A stretch of DNA of 64,000 bases from assembly GCA_032718475.1 (NCBI GenBank), contig JAUCBJ010006941.1, positions 1-64,000 of the forward strand. The letters are read 5' to 3'. This document shows, piece by piece, positions 1-10,373 of this stretch. Numbering within the stretch: position 1 is the first letter of the stretch; every line of letters begins with the position of its first letter. The DNA comes from Nemertoderma westbladi. Lineage: Eukaryota > Xenacoelomorpha > Nemertodermatida > Nemertodermatidae. The position numbers and the translations under genes are program-made. Under the pieces are notes generated by a model, which ran no database searches, had not been told where the DNA came from, and saw only the letters and a list, made by a program, of their open reading frames with translations.

Positions 1-1640
1 CCAACACTGCACCACTGCCCCCCCCCCCCCCCACTCCTGCAAGATATCCATTTTTACCAAACAAACCACTATCTCAGGTTGCCAACACCAAATATATTGT
101 GGAAAATAACAAGATTGCTCATATCCCTAAATTGAAATATTTTTTGTTGAGTATTGTGTGAAACTATTCCAAAAACTTATCTGCCAATGTCCATCAACAA
201 CAATTTGTTTCCATATACTATATCAGTTGAGTATTTACTAGGCTTACCAAGCCTTGGAAACAAGAGCACAACGAAAAATTTGACAATGTTATATTGAAAT
301 CAAAGGGCCAATATAAAAAGAAAACCTATTGGAAGGAATCCATCCAGGAAGGAATCCAGCTCCAGACAATTAAAAGGTTGTTCCGACACCTTACACCCTT
401 TTGACAAGGATCTTGAGTGAGAATCTTGTGAATGCTATGGGCATAACTGAAAGTAGAATTAAAATTTATTTTTATAAATCTGGATTCTACGACTCTATAG
501 CAAATATGGATGACACTGATGATTTTCTCCTGGTTCCTTCTACATGATTTGTTATTACCAGGCCAAACAATGTTATTGACATTTATTAAAAAACTTCTTT
601 ACATACAGCTGAATTCCAATCATTATAATAAAAAGGAGGCATACGAATGTTAAAAATTAAGTAGTGGACAGGAAGGTCCGAAAGGTGCTACTAGCGGGGG
701 TTTCAGGCTTTGGTGTACTGGGGTAGGCCTACTGCAGGATAGCAATATAGCAATAGGTGTCTGGTTTCGGGTCGCGTGGGCTCATGACGGCGGCCGGGGG
801 GGGGGGGGGGGGGGGGGGTCATTTGTGGGTATCAATTATGTATTTTATATTTCGGTTCTCTATTGATGGTGCAATACAAATAGGCCTACTGTGACTACTA
901 CTATTATGCGATGTGTTTATATGTTCTGTAATTTTGGTAAATTGTCTACATTTTAGGTCTACTGCTCTATCTATGTAAATATGTAAATAATTAATACCAG
1001 TACCTAAGTACGTATGCTCTAAATATCATGTATTGTTGATTTATATGTAACATTTCAAACTACCTTGATAAAGAGCCTAGAGCTGGAAATTGATCAGATT
1101 AGAAAATAAACCAGTATTTAGTTCACTAGGGGAGTCCCCAGCATTTAACTCATAAAAATCATAATGTTCCAAAATACCCTTAAGACGGCATGTCGTTCCA
1201 TTTTAACGTTTAGATTAAGTGACGGGGCAACTTACGACATCCGCAACCTATTTCGACTTAAACAGAAATTAATTAGGATACCTCTTATGATAAAGTTCCT
1301 TCGGACCTGTAAATCGGAGAAACTTGTACCTAAGTATCTGATGGGTATTTATTCCACTGGCTCTAGGTCGCACTGGGATTTAGCAAAAACTTTCGTTACG
1401 GGAGCTCTTACTAGGGATATAGGGTGCCTATATGGTAGGCTGTAATGGACAAGGAGTCTGTGGGGTGTCACATTTAATCAAGTACTGCGTTTCGTTCAGA
1501 ACAACGATAGGAATAACATGGGGGGGGGGGGGGGGGGGGATTGGTTGTGAGTTTTTAGATATGTAATGAACTGGATAGACTGGATAGCGGATTTTGAAAC
1601 GCGTGAGTGATCTCGAATCCACGCGAAGAAACTCGGGGGT
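1..1640. other. No gene recognised; two G/C homopolymers
   Basis: I see no supportable gene here. There is a C15 tract at 18-32, a G23 tract at 796-818 and a G20 tract at 1520-1539. About 30 bases near 848-878 (starting tttcggttctctattgatgg) recur at 4243-4271 inside the degenerate coding remnant there, so this stretch holds a small piece of the same repeated sequence. Open frames of 60-140 codons in this interval overlap one another on both strands and show no recognisable motif. Confidence 0.5.
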
Positions 1641-2289
1641 TTGAAGTCGATGACTTTACGACCAGGAAGGGTGGGAGGACTACCGGTATGGGCGATGCTA
1701 GACCGGTTGGGCACAGTACAGAAACCCTCCGACAGGGGCCCATTTGAGCGCGAGGCGGGGGATGGTGGCCCAGTTAAGGAGAGGAAACCGGCTGGAGAGA
1801 GAGTTCTGAATCTCTCATCGAGAGAAGTTAGTGACGCGCAGAAAGAAGTCCTACGGCCCTGGGTTTTGGATTTATCCCAACTCCCGTGGCCGGAGGGGTA
1901 AGGGAATTGATGGACACGCACACTGCCATCTCGAGACTGGGTTCAAAGATCCCAAACCATGTGAAGAGAGTTCAGAGGAACGAGGATATGATACCGTTCG
2001 AAAAACCAGGAAGGAGTGAGGATGTTGGTGTTAGGGCGGGTGAAACACCAGATGGCGATACAATCTCTTTTCATGGCGTTCATGCAACCCCGGATGTTAC
2101 TGGTCCTCGGTGGCCATACCCGGCGGACGCCATAATCAGCGGTTTTTCGGGGGTAGAACCAACCCACGAGAGCGATCTGGGGAGTGGGCTAGCAACCTCG
2201 ACGCTGATTGAGTGTGAACGGAACCCTAGTAGACCTAGTGTAGCTAGGAACCTGTTTGGGGGAGGGGCGGATTTGTTGGCGGAATATAA
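1641..2289 (+). pseudogene. Unassigned coding-like remnant upstream of LINE copy A
   Basis: This GC-richer block contrasts with its AT-rich surroundings and can be read in overlapping plus frames (1641-1901, then 1886 onward). The residues NLSSREVSDAQKEVL (about 1793-1842) resemble the short block that opens many retroelement ORFs (NLS..xLS..Q..vL). After it the reading frame shifts. The part up to about 2290 contains FGGGADLLAEYNL, which I cannot place. The block ends where LINE copy A begins, so it is probably the target into which copy A inserted. Assignment to a retroelement (for example Penelope-like) is a guess; a non-coding repeat is also possible. Confidence 0.25.
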
Positions 2290-4108
2290 CCTAATGTGGA
2301 CCTACTGTCGCAATCATCCCAGGCATGGAAATCGATCAATCTGCTTACTGGGCGGAAAAGCCAACCAACCACCAAGGTTAAGGCTGAATCACCAGCCGAT
2401 TGCCTCAATGGTTGGAAAGCCCACTTTGAAAAGCTCCTCAATAATGACAGGGTATTGCCTGATAACTTTATAGAAGTAAAAGTGTCTGAGTCTGTACTCC
2501 CAGATATTCCCATTGGCGATATCTCCTTTGCAGAAGTGAAGGCTGCTGCAAAGAGCATTAAGACCAATCGTGCCAGTGGAGTAGATGGTGTTCCCCCTGA
2601 GGTCTTTAAAATACCTGAGTGTTTAAAGCTCATCTATCCCATCATAGTAGACATGTACCGAACAACAAGAGTCCCACAAGAAATGAAAACAAATAAGTTG
2701 GTGCCAGTTCCCAAGAAGGGCAACCTAACACTCTATGGTTCTTTTCGGGGAATCTCATTGATCTCGATTGCTGCAAAGCTATACAATAGGATTCTATTAA
2801 ATCGCATCAGGGATCCCATTGAGAGACTGCTCCGTGGAAATCAGAATGAGTTCCGTAAATGTCGTGGGACCATGGAGCCCATTTTGGCACTTAGAAGGAT
2901 AATTGAAGAATTGTCAAAAAAGAAAGACAGGCATCTGGCTGTTATCTTTGTTGACTTCTTCAAGGCCTTTGATTCAGTCTCTCGGTCACGTATGTTCAGC
3001 ATACTTTCATTATATGGGATTCCTGATGAAATTATTGCAGCAATCAGATCAGTATACGAGGGTTCGACAACATTTGTGTCTACTGTTGATGGTGACACAG
3101 AACCATTTGAAGTGTTATGGGGTGTCCTCCAAGGAGACACACTTGCACCATTCTTGTTCATTATTGTGGTTGACTATGTTCTACGCATGTCCTTAGATCA
3201 TCATAATGATGATGGGGTGATGATAACTCCACCTACTGGCTCCAGAAGTCGAGGAAATCCTGCCAAGTACCTAACTGATCTAGACTTTGCTGATGACTTA
3301 GGAGTACTCTCAGAATCATTAGAGGGAGCCCAACGGCTCCTCAGCTCATTAGAACATGCTGCTTCTAGTGTTGGTCTTTTTATTAACTCCAGAAAGACCA
3401 AAATTCTGACAGTTAACATTGAAAGTCCTCAGCAAGTCTCTGATCGGATGAGCATAAGCTCAAAGGATGGTATGCTTGAGCATGTGGACGACTTCTGTTA
3501 CCTGGGATCATGGATCCGGAAGTCAGGTGAGGATCTTCGAATACGTAAGGGAAAGGCATGGGCAGCCTTGAATAGGCTTTCCAGGATTTGGAAGTCACCT
3601 AGAATTAATCGGAAACTTAAGGTCCGATTATCTAGAGCAGCAGTAGTTCCAGTACTCCTCTACGGGAGTCCATGCTGGGCTCTAACTGCTGAGGACACCA
3701 AATCTCTGGATGGCACATTCACAAGAATGCTACGCCGGGTTCATTGTGTCAAGTACAATGCACACATCTCCAACCAGACACTATATAACATTGGAGGTGT
3801 CTTATTGGTTCCCCCAAGCTTGACACTAGAACAAAATCGCCTCCGCTTTGCAGGACATTGCTTTCGCCGTGAGGACCAGGCAGTGCATAATCTTGTACTT
3901 TGGCAGCCTCATGGAGTGAATAAGCATGGTGGACAGCCCATGACATTCTTGAGACGCATCTTAAAGGACACTGGCCTTAAAGATGCAGATGATCTAGCAA
4001 ATGACATGGGTGATAGGGAGTTGTGGCGGTGCAATTTTGTTGACAAGCCGGCACAGCATTCTTAAAAATGCAGCTGCAATGCAGCATGCTGATCCTAGTA
4101 GTAGTACT
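2290..4108 (+). mobile_element. Non-LTR retrotransposon (LINE) copy A, 5'-truncated, (TAG)n tail
   Basis: Longest of five copies of one LINE family in this window. The 5' end is lost: the reverse-transcriptase frame opens abruptly just after an in-frame stop at about 2287-2289, and no apurinic endonuclease domain is present. The 3' end is defined by comparing copies: after the RT stop at 4063-4065 all five share about 35 bases ending in gatcctagtagtag, after which the flanks diverge. The family therefore ends in a short TAG microsatellite rather than poly(A), as in several RTE- and CR1-like clades. I could not find a clear target-site duplication. Confidence 0.85.
2296..4065 (+). CDS. LINE reverse transcriptase (partial, 589 codons, no stop)
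   Basis: Encodes an RNA-directed DNA polymerase that would copy LINE RNA at a nicked target site. The order of RT blocks is visible: KLVPVPKKGN...FRGISL (about residues 135-155), VIFVDFFKAFDSVSR (about 218-232), the block WGVLQGDTLAPFLF (about 274-287), and the catalytic FADD box in DFADDLGVLSES (about 329-340), with FADD in place of the more common YADD. The C-terminal region has LLYGSPCWALT and a region with RLRFAGHCFRR typical of LINE C-termini. The frame opens at a GTG, but this is a truncation point, so no true start exists. The frame is uninterrupted for 589 codons, suggesting a fairly recent copy. The clade is not assigned; RTE-X or an I-group relative is plausible. Confidence 0.88.
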   Translation: MDLLSQSSQAWKSINLLTGRKSQPTTKVKAESPADCLNGWKAHFEKLLNNDRVLPDNFIEVKVSESVLPDIPIGDISFAEVKAAAKSIKTNRASGVDGVPPEVFKIPECLKLIYPIIVDMYRTTRVPQEMKTNKLVPVPKKGNLTLYGSFRGISLISIAAKLYNRILLNRIRDPIERLLRGNQNEFRKCRGTMEPILALRRIIEELSKKKDRHLAVIFVDFFKAFDSVSRSRMFSILSLYGIPDEIIAAIRSVYEGSTTFVSTVDGDTEPFEVLWGVLQGDTLAPFLFIIVVDYVLRMSLDHHNDDGVMITPPTGSRSRGNPAKYLTDLDFADDLGVLSESLEGAQRLLSSLEHAASSVGLFINSRKTKILTVNIESPQQVSDRMSISSKDGMLEHVDDFCYLGSWIRKSGEDLRIRKGKAWAALNRLSRIWKSPRINRKLKVRLSRAAVVPVLLYGSPCWALTAEDTKSLDGTFTRMLRRVHCVKYNAHISNQTLYNIGGVLLVPPSLTLEQNRLRFAGHCFRREDQAVHNLVLWQPHGVNKHGGQPMTFLRRILKDTGLKDADDLANDMGDRELWRCNFVDKPAQHS

Positions 4109-4745
4109 GCATTTGAACTTTAGACCGTACGCTGTACCGTATAAGTGTCGGTATGTAGCAGGAGCATGTCAGAACGAGGATATAGAACGCTTCATCGCAG
4201 AATTACATAACGTTGCGGATCGGGATGCTTCAGAACCGATCTTTCGGTTCTCTATTGATGGTGCAATACAAAGAGATGTAACACATATTTGACACAATAA
4301 GAGCTTTGATGCTCATCAATATATTAAAATGTTGGCGCAAGGCAATCAGCCAGAGCTCATCTCTGAGATCTTAGATGGCTACCAGAATTTTCACCACATT
4401 CTGGATGGGGTAACTAACACTTTCACATGTCGAAGAGGAAGCTGCATATACCGAAGTTGGAACTTCTGGAACTAAATTCCAAAGACTGTATCTTCTTCCA
4501 AAAGATGGTGACCAGTCCATTGAAAGGAAAGGATACAGTAATGCAGCTTAAAGGTGGCCAAAGAACAACTTCTGCCCATATATTTACATATACATTACTC
4601 CAGATGATGGCATGCTGCGGTATGCCCTTCTGCACTCAGTTTAGAGTGTAGTTGATTTCTCAAGAAAAATCTGAGAACGTACTGAGGGCACCAGCAGACC
4701 ATCGAATGGCAACACTATATATATGAAGTGTACAAAAGAGGTCTA
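4109..4745 (+). pseudogene. Degenerate coding remnant, paralogue of the fragment at 24605
   Basis: About 50 bases at 4283-4330 (ttgacacaataagagctttg, continuing) are nearly identical to 24611-24655. The 24611 copy has one more A, which keeps the frame FDTNKSFDAHQYIK open; here the missing base breaks it. Beyond that block the two copies differ: here one frame reads AQGNQPELISEILDGYQNFHHIL, and a later one reads ITPDDGMLRYALLHS near 4590-4640. The reading frame moves several times with stops, so it is not functional. The family is not recognised; the link to the zinc-finger fragment at 24587 suggests a multi-copy mobile gene. Confidence 0.4.
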
Positions 4746-5538
4746 TGGCATCATATATGGCTCAAAATTCAATATTTGAAGTGGGGTTGCAATATTTAAA
4801 AAAATTACAAAATATTGACACAGTTCAGTTTAAATATTGACACAGTACAATATAATATTGACATAGTACAATATAATATTGACACAGTACAATATGATGC
4901 CATATTATGGCATCATATCTGGCTCAAAATTCAATATTTGAAGTGGGGTTGCAATATTTAAAAAAATTACAAAATATTGACACAGTTCAGTTTAAATATT
5001 GACACAGCACAATATAATATTGACAAAGTACAATATAATATTTGACACAGTACAATATAATATTGACACAGTACAATATAATATTGACACAGTACAATAC
5101 AATATTGACAAAGTACAATATTGACACAGTACAGTTTAAGACAAAGTACAATATTGACACAGTACAGTTTAAGACAAAGTACAATATTGACACAGTACAG
5201 TTTAAGACAAAGTACAATATTGACACAGTACAGTTTAAATATTAACACAGTACAATATAATATTGACACAGTACAATATAATATTGACACAGTACAATAT
5301 AATATTGACACAGTACAATATAATATTGACAAAGTACAATATTGACACAGTTCAGTTTAAATATTGACACAGTACAATATAATATTGACACAGTACAATA
5401 TAATATTGACACAGTACAATATAATATTTGACACAGTACAATATAATATTGACACAGTTCAGTTTAAATATTGACACAGTACAATATAATATTGGCAAAG
5501 TACAATATTGACACAGTTCAGTTTAAATATTGACACAG
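4746..5538. repeat. About 20-bp minisatellite (aatattgacacagtacaata)
   Basis: Tandem array built on a unit near AATATTGACACAGTACAATAT, with variants that change acagtac to acagttcagttt or acaaagtac. A larger unit is also duplicated: the stretch at about 4745-4850 (ggcatcatatatggctcaaa onward) returns at about 4910-5010. The array is open in several frames on both strands (for example a repeated YCTVSIL pattern on the minus strand), but this is the unit translated and not a gene. It runs directly into the (TAG)n end of LINE copy B. Confidence 0.9.
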
Positions 5539-5757
5539 TACTACTATTAGGATCGGCATGCTGCATTGCAGCTGCATTTTTAAGAATGCTGTGCCGGCTT
5601 ATCGACAAAATTGCACTGCCACAACTCCCTATCACCCATGACATTTGCTAGATCATCCGCATCTTCAAGGCCAGTGTCCTTTAAGATGCGTCTCAAGAAA
5701 CTCATGGGCTGTCCAGTCCACCATGCTTATTCACTCCATGAGGCTGCCAAAGTACAA
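5539..5757 (-). mobile_element. LINE copy B, 3' fragment only
   Basis: About 220 bp matching copy A from roughly 3894 to its (TAG)n end, in reverse orientation. It contains the last 55 or so codons of the RT frame with scattered changes. The tail abuts the minisatellite at 5538. The truncated 5' end lies at gctgccaaagtacaa, and the agtacaa there also occurs in the minisatellite unit, so micro-homology may have joined the cDNA end to the target. Confidence 0.85.
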
Positions 5758-6875
5758 TAAGTGATCTCGAGAAGTGTTTTGCCGATACTTGGCAAGATAA
5801 ATGGCTACCCAGAATAGAAAATGTGTTAAAGGAATGGCCCAAAAAATATACTCCAAGGCAAAATAGCAGAGTGTATAAAGGAATATCCAATCTAGGATAT
5901 CAGACCAGGATTGGGAAGGCCTCAAAGTAGAGACACAGCCCTCAGAAATTTTTGGTCAGTGTCTAATAACTACCAGATCCTTTATGTGTGATGTGATCTG
6001 TGACTATTATTGTATTATTGTATTATTATTACTATGTACTATTATTGTATTGTATTATTATATTAACCCCCAAAATGTTTCTTCCTTTGGCAAGTACATC
6101 ATGCATTGCAAGGATGGGAATGTATGGTGAAAGCAATAAATGCATCTTGGAAAGGTGTCTATTATATTTTATGCGATCAAAAACATAAGGTAGGATAAAT
6201 TCTGGCATATGATTATAATTATAAACCTTGCTCTGCAGTTGCAGATTTCTTCAGACCATCTGTTTCGCTTGTTTGTCTCTCGAAGTGTCTGGTAAACTCA
6301 ATGAATGTGCTATATTAGCTAGTTGTTCCTGTGCTGCACAAAGTCAGAAATGGAAACCAGCATAATTATTTCTACACTCCGTGAAGTCAAATATACTAAT
6401 TGATTTCAGTTGATCAAATATGAAGAATCCAAATTGTATAACCAGTAGGCTTCTGTAGGTTACATGCTACGCAAGTGTGAAATTGTGTTTCCTGTTGACT
6501 TCAGATATTCAAGTTTATGAAGACCCAAACTATACAACCACGTTTTCGATTGGTACCTTTTTGCTTGCCCTGCCACAATGTCTAAACTTGTTTATAATAT
6601 CTCCTCTCTCTATCTCCTTCCTTCAGTGTCTTTTTAATTCTGTCGTGATTTTGGGCCTATGTAATTTAATATCTTTTTCTTTATTTTATTTTATGAGTAA
6701 CAGTAACTGGTAAGTAACTTCTTAATTGTTATAACAGTACGACCACCGTTGAAATTAATTAATTCACCTTGCTCATATCAAAGTAATTAAGATAGTTTCT
6801 AATTTTTTTATTCAGGAATGGATAAATAACAGATACTTTGTTATTCATGATTAAAATATTTTTGGTTTAGTTGTG
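5758..6875. other. No gene recognised
   Basis: AT-rich sequence with short (ATT)n-like runs near 6003-6065. A 78-codon hydrophobic open frame at 6477-6713 has no recognisable motif and lies in low-complexity T-rich sequence. I see nothing else to support. Confidence 0.5.
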
Positions 6876-6912
6876 TTAACCCAATTAAACCCGGGGGGGG
6901 GGGGGGGGGTCA

Positions 6913-8719
6913 AAATTCCACAGGAAGGCTCGCGAACAATTTCTTCTATGGCGGGAGGCCAATAGTCCGCGGTCTGGTCAGGTGCATCGATTAATGGTGC
7001 TGTCTAGATCGCGGTTTAAACTGGCCTTGCGGCGCTGTAAAAAGCAACAGGATACAATTCGCAATGATAAACTAGCGTCCTCTTTGATGACCGATTCTAG
7101 TTACACGTTCTGGAAAAATATAAAACGCGACGTACAGTATAAAACCCCATGTGCCGCTAAAGTAGGGGGTGCATGTGGAGATTATAATATTGCCAACATG
7201 TGGAAGGATCATTTTTCTGATATTTTTAACTCAAACCACTCCGGTGCAGATATTTCTCATATTTTTAACTTTTTTACGGATCTTGAATTTAATAATGAAA
7301 TGATTTTTAATGTAAGTGAATTACTCAGTGCAATGACTAATCTAAAGGAACATAAAGCATGTGGCAAAGATGGTATCTTTGCAGAACACATAATTTTATC
7401 GAACCAATATTTACACGGCCTACTATCGCTGCTATTTACTGCTTTTAACGTTCATGGTTTTTTACCATCGTCAATGATAACTACTGTACTAAATCCTATA
7501 GTTAAGGACAAGTCAGGCGATATATCCGATAAAGGAAATTATCGTCCCATTTCGCTTTCGTCTATTATTAGCAAATTATATGAGCTAATTATTTTAAGTC
7601 GTATTGATCATTATTTATATACAACCGATGCGCAGTTTGGGTTTAAGAAGAAATTAGGTACAGAGTTATGTAGTTATACTCTAAAAGAAATCATCAATTA
7701 TTATTTGCTCAATGGTTCTAATGTTTATATAACGTTCCTCGATGCGTCAAAAGCCTTTGATTCGGTAGACCATAATATTCTATTCTTGCGATTATTTGAA
7801 CGTGGTATACCCATATTTTTATTGCGTGTTCTCGTGTTTTGGTACACAAACCAATCAATGCACGTTAGATGGTCTGGTACCTTGTCTCAACAATTTATGT
7901 GCAGTAACGGGATGCGGCAAGGTAGCATATTAAGCCCGAAATTATTTAACATTTTCATCGACCGGTTGAGTATTGACCTCACCAATACTGAGGTAGGATG
8001 TTCCTTTGACGGTACTTGTGTCAATCACCTTTATTATGCTGACGATCTGGTTTTAATTACAACGACTCCTACTTCCTTACAGCTTCTGTTAGATATCTGT
8101 ATGAAATTTTCACACATCAACTTCATTAGCTTTAATCCTAAAAAGTCGAAGTGTCTTATTATACGCAGCAAAACTCGCAGTGGCTTTGGGGAAGGCAGGA
8201 TTTTCATATTAGATGGTAAGGTCTTAGAAGTAGTTCAAAAGTTTAAGTACCTTGGACATATAATAACAAGTGACTTTTGTGATGACGAGGACATCAAGGC
8301 CCAGACAGGGAAGTTTTATTCGCGTGCAAACCAATTAATTCGTAAGTTCAGTGGGTGCTCCGATAATGTAAAAATACAACTCTTTTCTAGTTATTGTTCA
8401 TCTGTTTATTGTAATGCCCTCTAGGCTGACGGTTACTACACACGTAACGTGTTTAATAAACTTTGTATAGCACTAAATAAATCGGTTAGGAAGTTATTTG
8501 GTTTTAAATTGTATGAGAGTATTACAGACACTCATCTCAGTGCCAGTTATATGTTAATGTCACTTAGGATTAATTCAATTAATCATATTCATCGCTTTGC
8601 CTTACATAAGTCTGTTTTTTAGAGTCAGGAATTCTAATAACTCAATTTTGTCACTTGTACATTCTGTTTGTGTGCCTCAGTCAATGCTTTTTAAAACGTA
8701 TAACCGCCTCCGTCTGTAA
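6913..8719 (+). pseudogene. CR1-like LINE reverse transcriptase, one nonsense codon and one frameshift
   Basis: The frame is open from the truncation point (FHRKAREQFLLW..ANSPRSG upstream of the first GTG at 6982) to a TAG at 8422-8424. The same frame then continues for 65 codons to 8622. RT blocks seen: NYRPISLSSIISKLYE (about 7540-7585), FLDASKAFDSVDHNIL (about 7735-7785), SNGMRQGSILSPKLFNIF (about 7903-7957) and the catalytic YYADDLVLI (about 8033-8060). After 8622 a one-base shift in a T-run gives RNSNNSILSLVHSVC, ending at 8717-8719. One nonsense codon plus one indel make this a recently inactivated copy. No endonuclease domain is present. Confidence 0.85.
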
Positions 8720-8961
8720 TTAGTTATTTATTTATTTATTTTTAAACAAATTGACGTATTTTGTTGGATAATATATTTCACGTTTTTATTAACAAGTCTA
8801 TGTGCATTGATGATGATAATATTGTGATTTTATTGACTCTATATATTTTTAAGTAAGCAGTATCAGGTACAACAATATCAATTTTTTACTAAATGTGCTA
8901 TAATTATGTAGGCTATGTCATTTATGATGAATATAAAACGATTATTATTATTATTATTATT
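6917..8961 (+). mobile_element. CR1-like LINE inserted in the TTAA element
   Basis: A 5'-truncated LINE of about 2.05 kb. It starts just after gtcaaaat and ends in an (ATT)n microsatellite at 8940-8961. AAAAT at 6912-6916 and AAAAT at 8962-8966 form a 5-bp target duplication. Removing the LINE and one AAAAT restores the palindrome GGGGTCAAAATGACCCC, whose mate survives at 10306-10320. The coding part is described separately. Confidence 0.8.
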
Positions 8962-9289
8962 AAAATGACCCCCCCGTGGTTTTTTTATTATAATTCTGTA
9001 AAAACGCAGTTGGGAATCTGAAATTTTATGACTTTTCCTAAAAATCCATTGTATTCCTAGTAGTGAAAACCGTTTTCAAAAATATTGGGTAGTTTTCGAG
9101 TTATAGTACCATTTTTTAACCCTACTTTTGGCACTTTTTATGAGACGTTTTTTGAAAATTACATTTCATTAAATATCAATTGTAACATCTCTATTTTTGA
9201 TTTACACCGGTTTTTTGGTGTTAGCAATTGGATGGAATTCATATAAATTGATTTAAAAATTTCAAACTTGTTTTTGTGTTTGTTTGTTG

Positions 9290-9850
9290 CACCAAGCGTA
9301 TCAAACTTGTATTTTTCGGTGCTGTGTGCAAATTTTGATGCTAGCACGAAATTTTGAAAATCCATTCAATAGATAAAATTGCTTGTGACAATTTATTTAT
9401 TGCATTTTAGAGGTTTATGGCTGTTCTGAATTCAATGGAATATATAATTATAGAACTAGACATCTCAAACTTGTATTTTTCGGAAGTGGGTGCAAAATGT
9501 GGTGCTAGCACCAAATTTTGAAAACCATCAAATATATCAATTGATTGTGTCATCTTGTTTCTTGCGTTATACGGGTTTGTTAGGGTTCTGAATTCAATGG
9601 AATCAGTAAAAATTTCATAAGAGTTTTCAAACTTGTATTTTTCGCCGGTGGGTGAAAATTGTTGTGCCAACACCAAATTTTTGATAATGAGTAAATTGAT
9701 CAGTAGATAGTATCATCTTGTTTCTTGCGTTATACGGGTTTATGAGGGTCCTGAATCCGATGGAATCAATAAAAACAGCACTGGACATCGCAAACTTGTA
9801 CTTTTTGGTGATGGGTACGAAATTTGGTGCTAGCACCAAAATATGCCAAA
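9290..9850. repeat. Tandem repeat, about 163-bp unit, 3-4 degenerate copies
   Basis: Landmarks such as caaacttgtatttttcgg recur at about 9304, 9467, 9629 and 9790, and the inverted motif gtgctagcacc (locally palindromic) follows each by about 35 bp. The unit is close to 54 codons, so minus-strand reading frames repeat a pattern like KYKFEMS..DSIEFRTLINPYNARNKM in pieces. Units diverge by many substitutions. The array sits inside the TTAA element. A unit of similar length (161 bp) occurs in the second TTAA element near 57599-57760. Confidence 0.75.
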
Positions 9851-10373
9851 TTACGCAGAAATATACAAGTAGAAATGATCGGGCATATTTGAAATGTATT
9901 CCATTAGAATCAACGCCCTAGAAAACCTGAAATTGTGAATTTATAGCATCGTATAAGTGAATTAAAAATTTTGTGTTCTAACTGAAAAGTGCTCGTTACT
10001 TGGTTTTTTCATTTTTTTTCCTACGCATAGATGACTAAACAGCAATTTATGGTAATCATATCATTTTTAAATATTTTCCAATGTATTTTGCGCCACAGAA
10101 AACCTGTATTGAAAAACAATTAGCCAAAAATGTAACTTTCAAATTTTGTGAAAATTGTGCGCTACTTGTAATTTTGGTGCTGCAATATTACCACCCCAGT
10201 ACATTTTTTCGAAATTTTTTTTCGGTCGGATCCCGACTAGTGATACCTACGTACAAACAAAAAATCAGACGTTTTCGTTAATATTTGTAGATTTTAGAGG
10301 GACGGGTCAATATGACCCCCCCCCCCCCCCGGTATTTGTACAGCATTTTATAGCCTGGTACTAATAGGGTTAA

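Larger units (their letters stand above)
6876..10373. mobile_element. TTAA-flanked non-autonomous DNA element (piggyBac-like), LINE-interrupted
   Basis: The left end reads TTAA CCC (6876-6882), then a G17 run and TCAAAAT. The right end, read inward on the minus strand, is TTAA CCCTATTAG followed by a C/G run and TCATATTGACCC. Both ends thus have TTAA, a CCC start, and a subterminal palindrome of the form GGGGTCAnnnTGACCCC. TTAA duplication with CCC termini is the hallmark of piggyBac elements. No transposase is present. Without the LINE (6917-8961) the element is about 1.45 kb and contains tandem units of about 163 bp. The superfamily call is inference from the termini. Confidence 0.6.

Noticed and set aside
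2841-3161. Antisense and alternate-frame ORFs in the LINE copies (also 37015-37370, 51753-52423)
   Set aside because: They recur in every copy at the same offset from the RT frame and carry no domain.
4967-5345. Open frames on both strands with YCTVSIL / TQYNI repeats
   Set aside because: They are translations of the 20-bp minisatellite, present in several frames at once, with no start context or domain.
9159-9921. Minus-strand ORFs with KYKFEMS..SIEFRTLINPYNARNKM pattern
   Set aside because: They follow the 163-bp tandem unit, break at every unit border, and sit in a non-coding DNA element.
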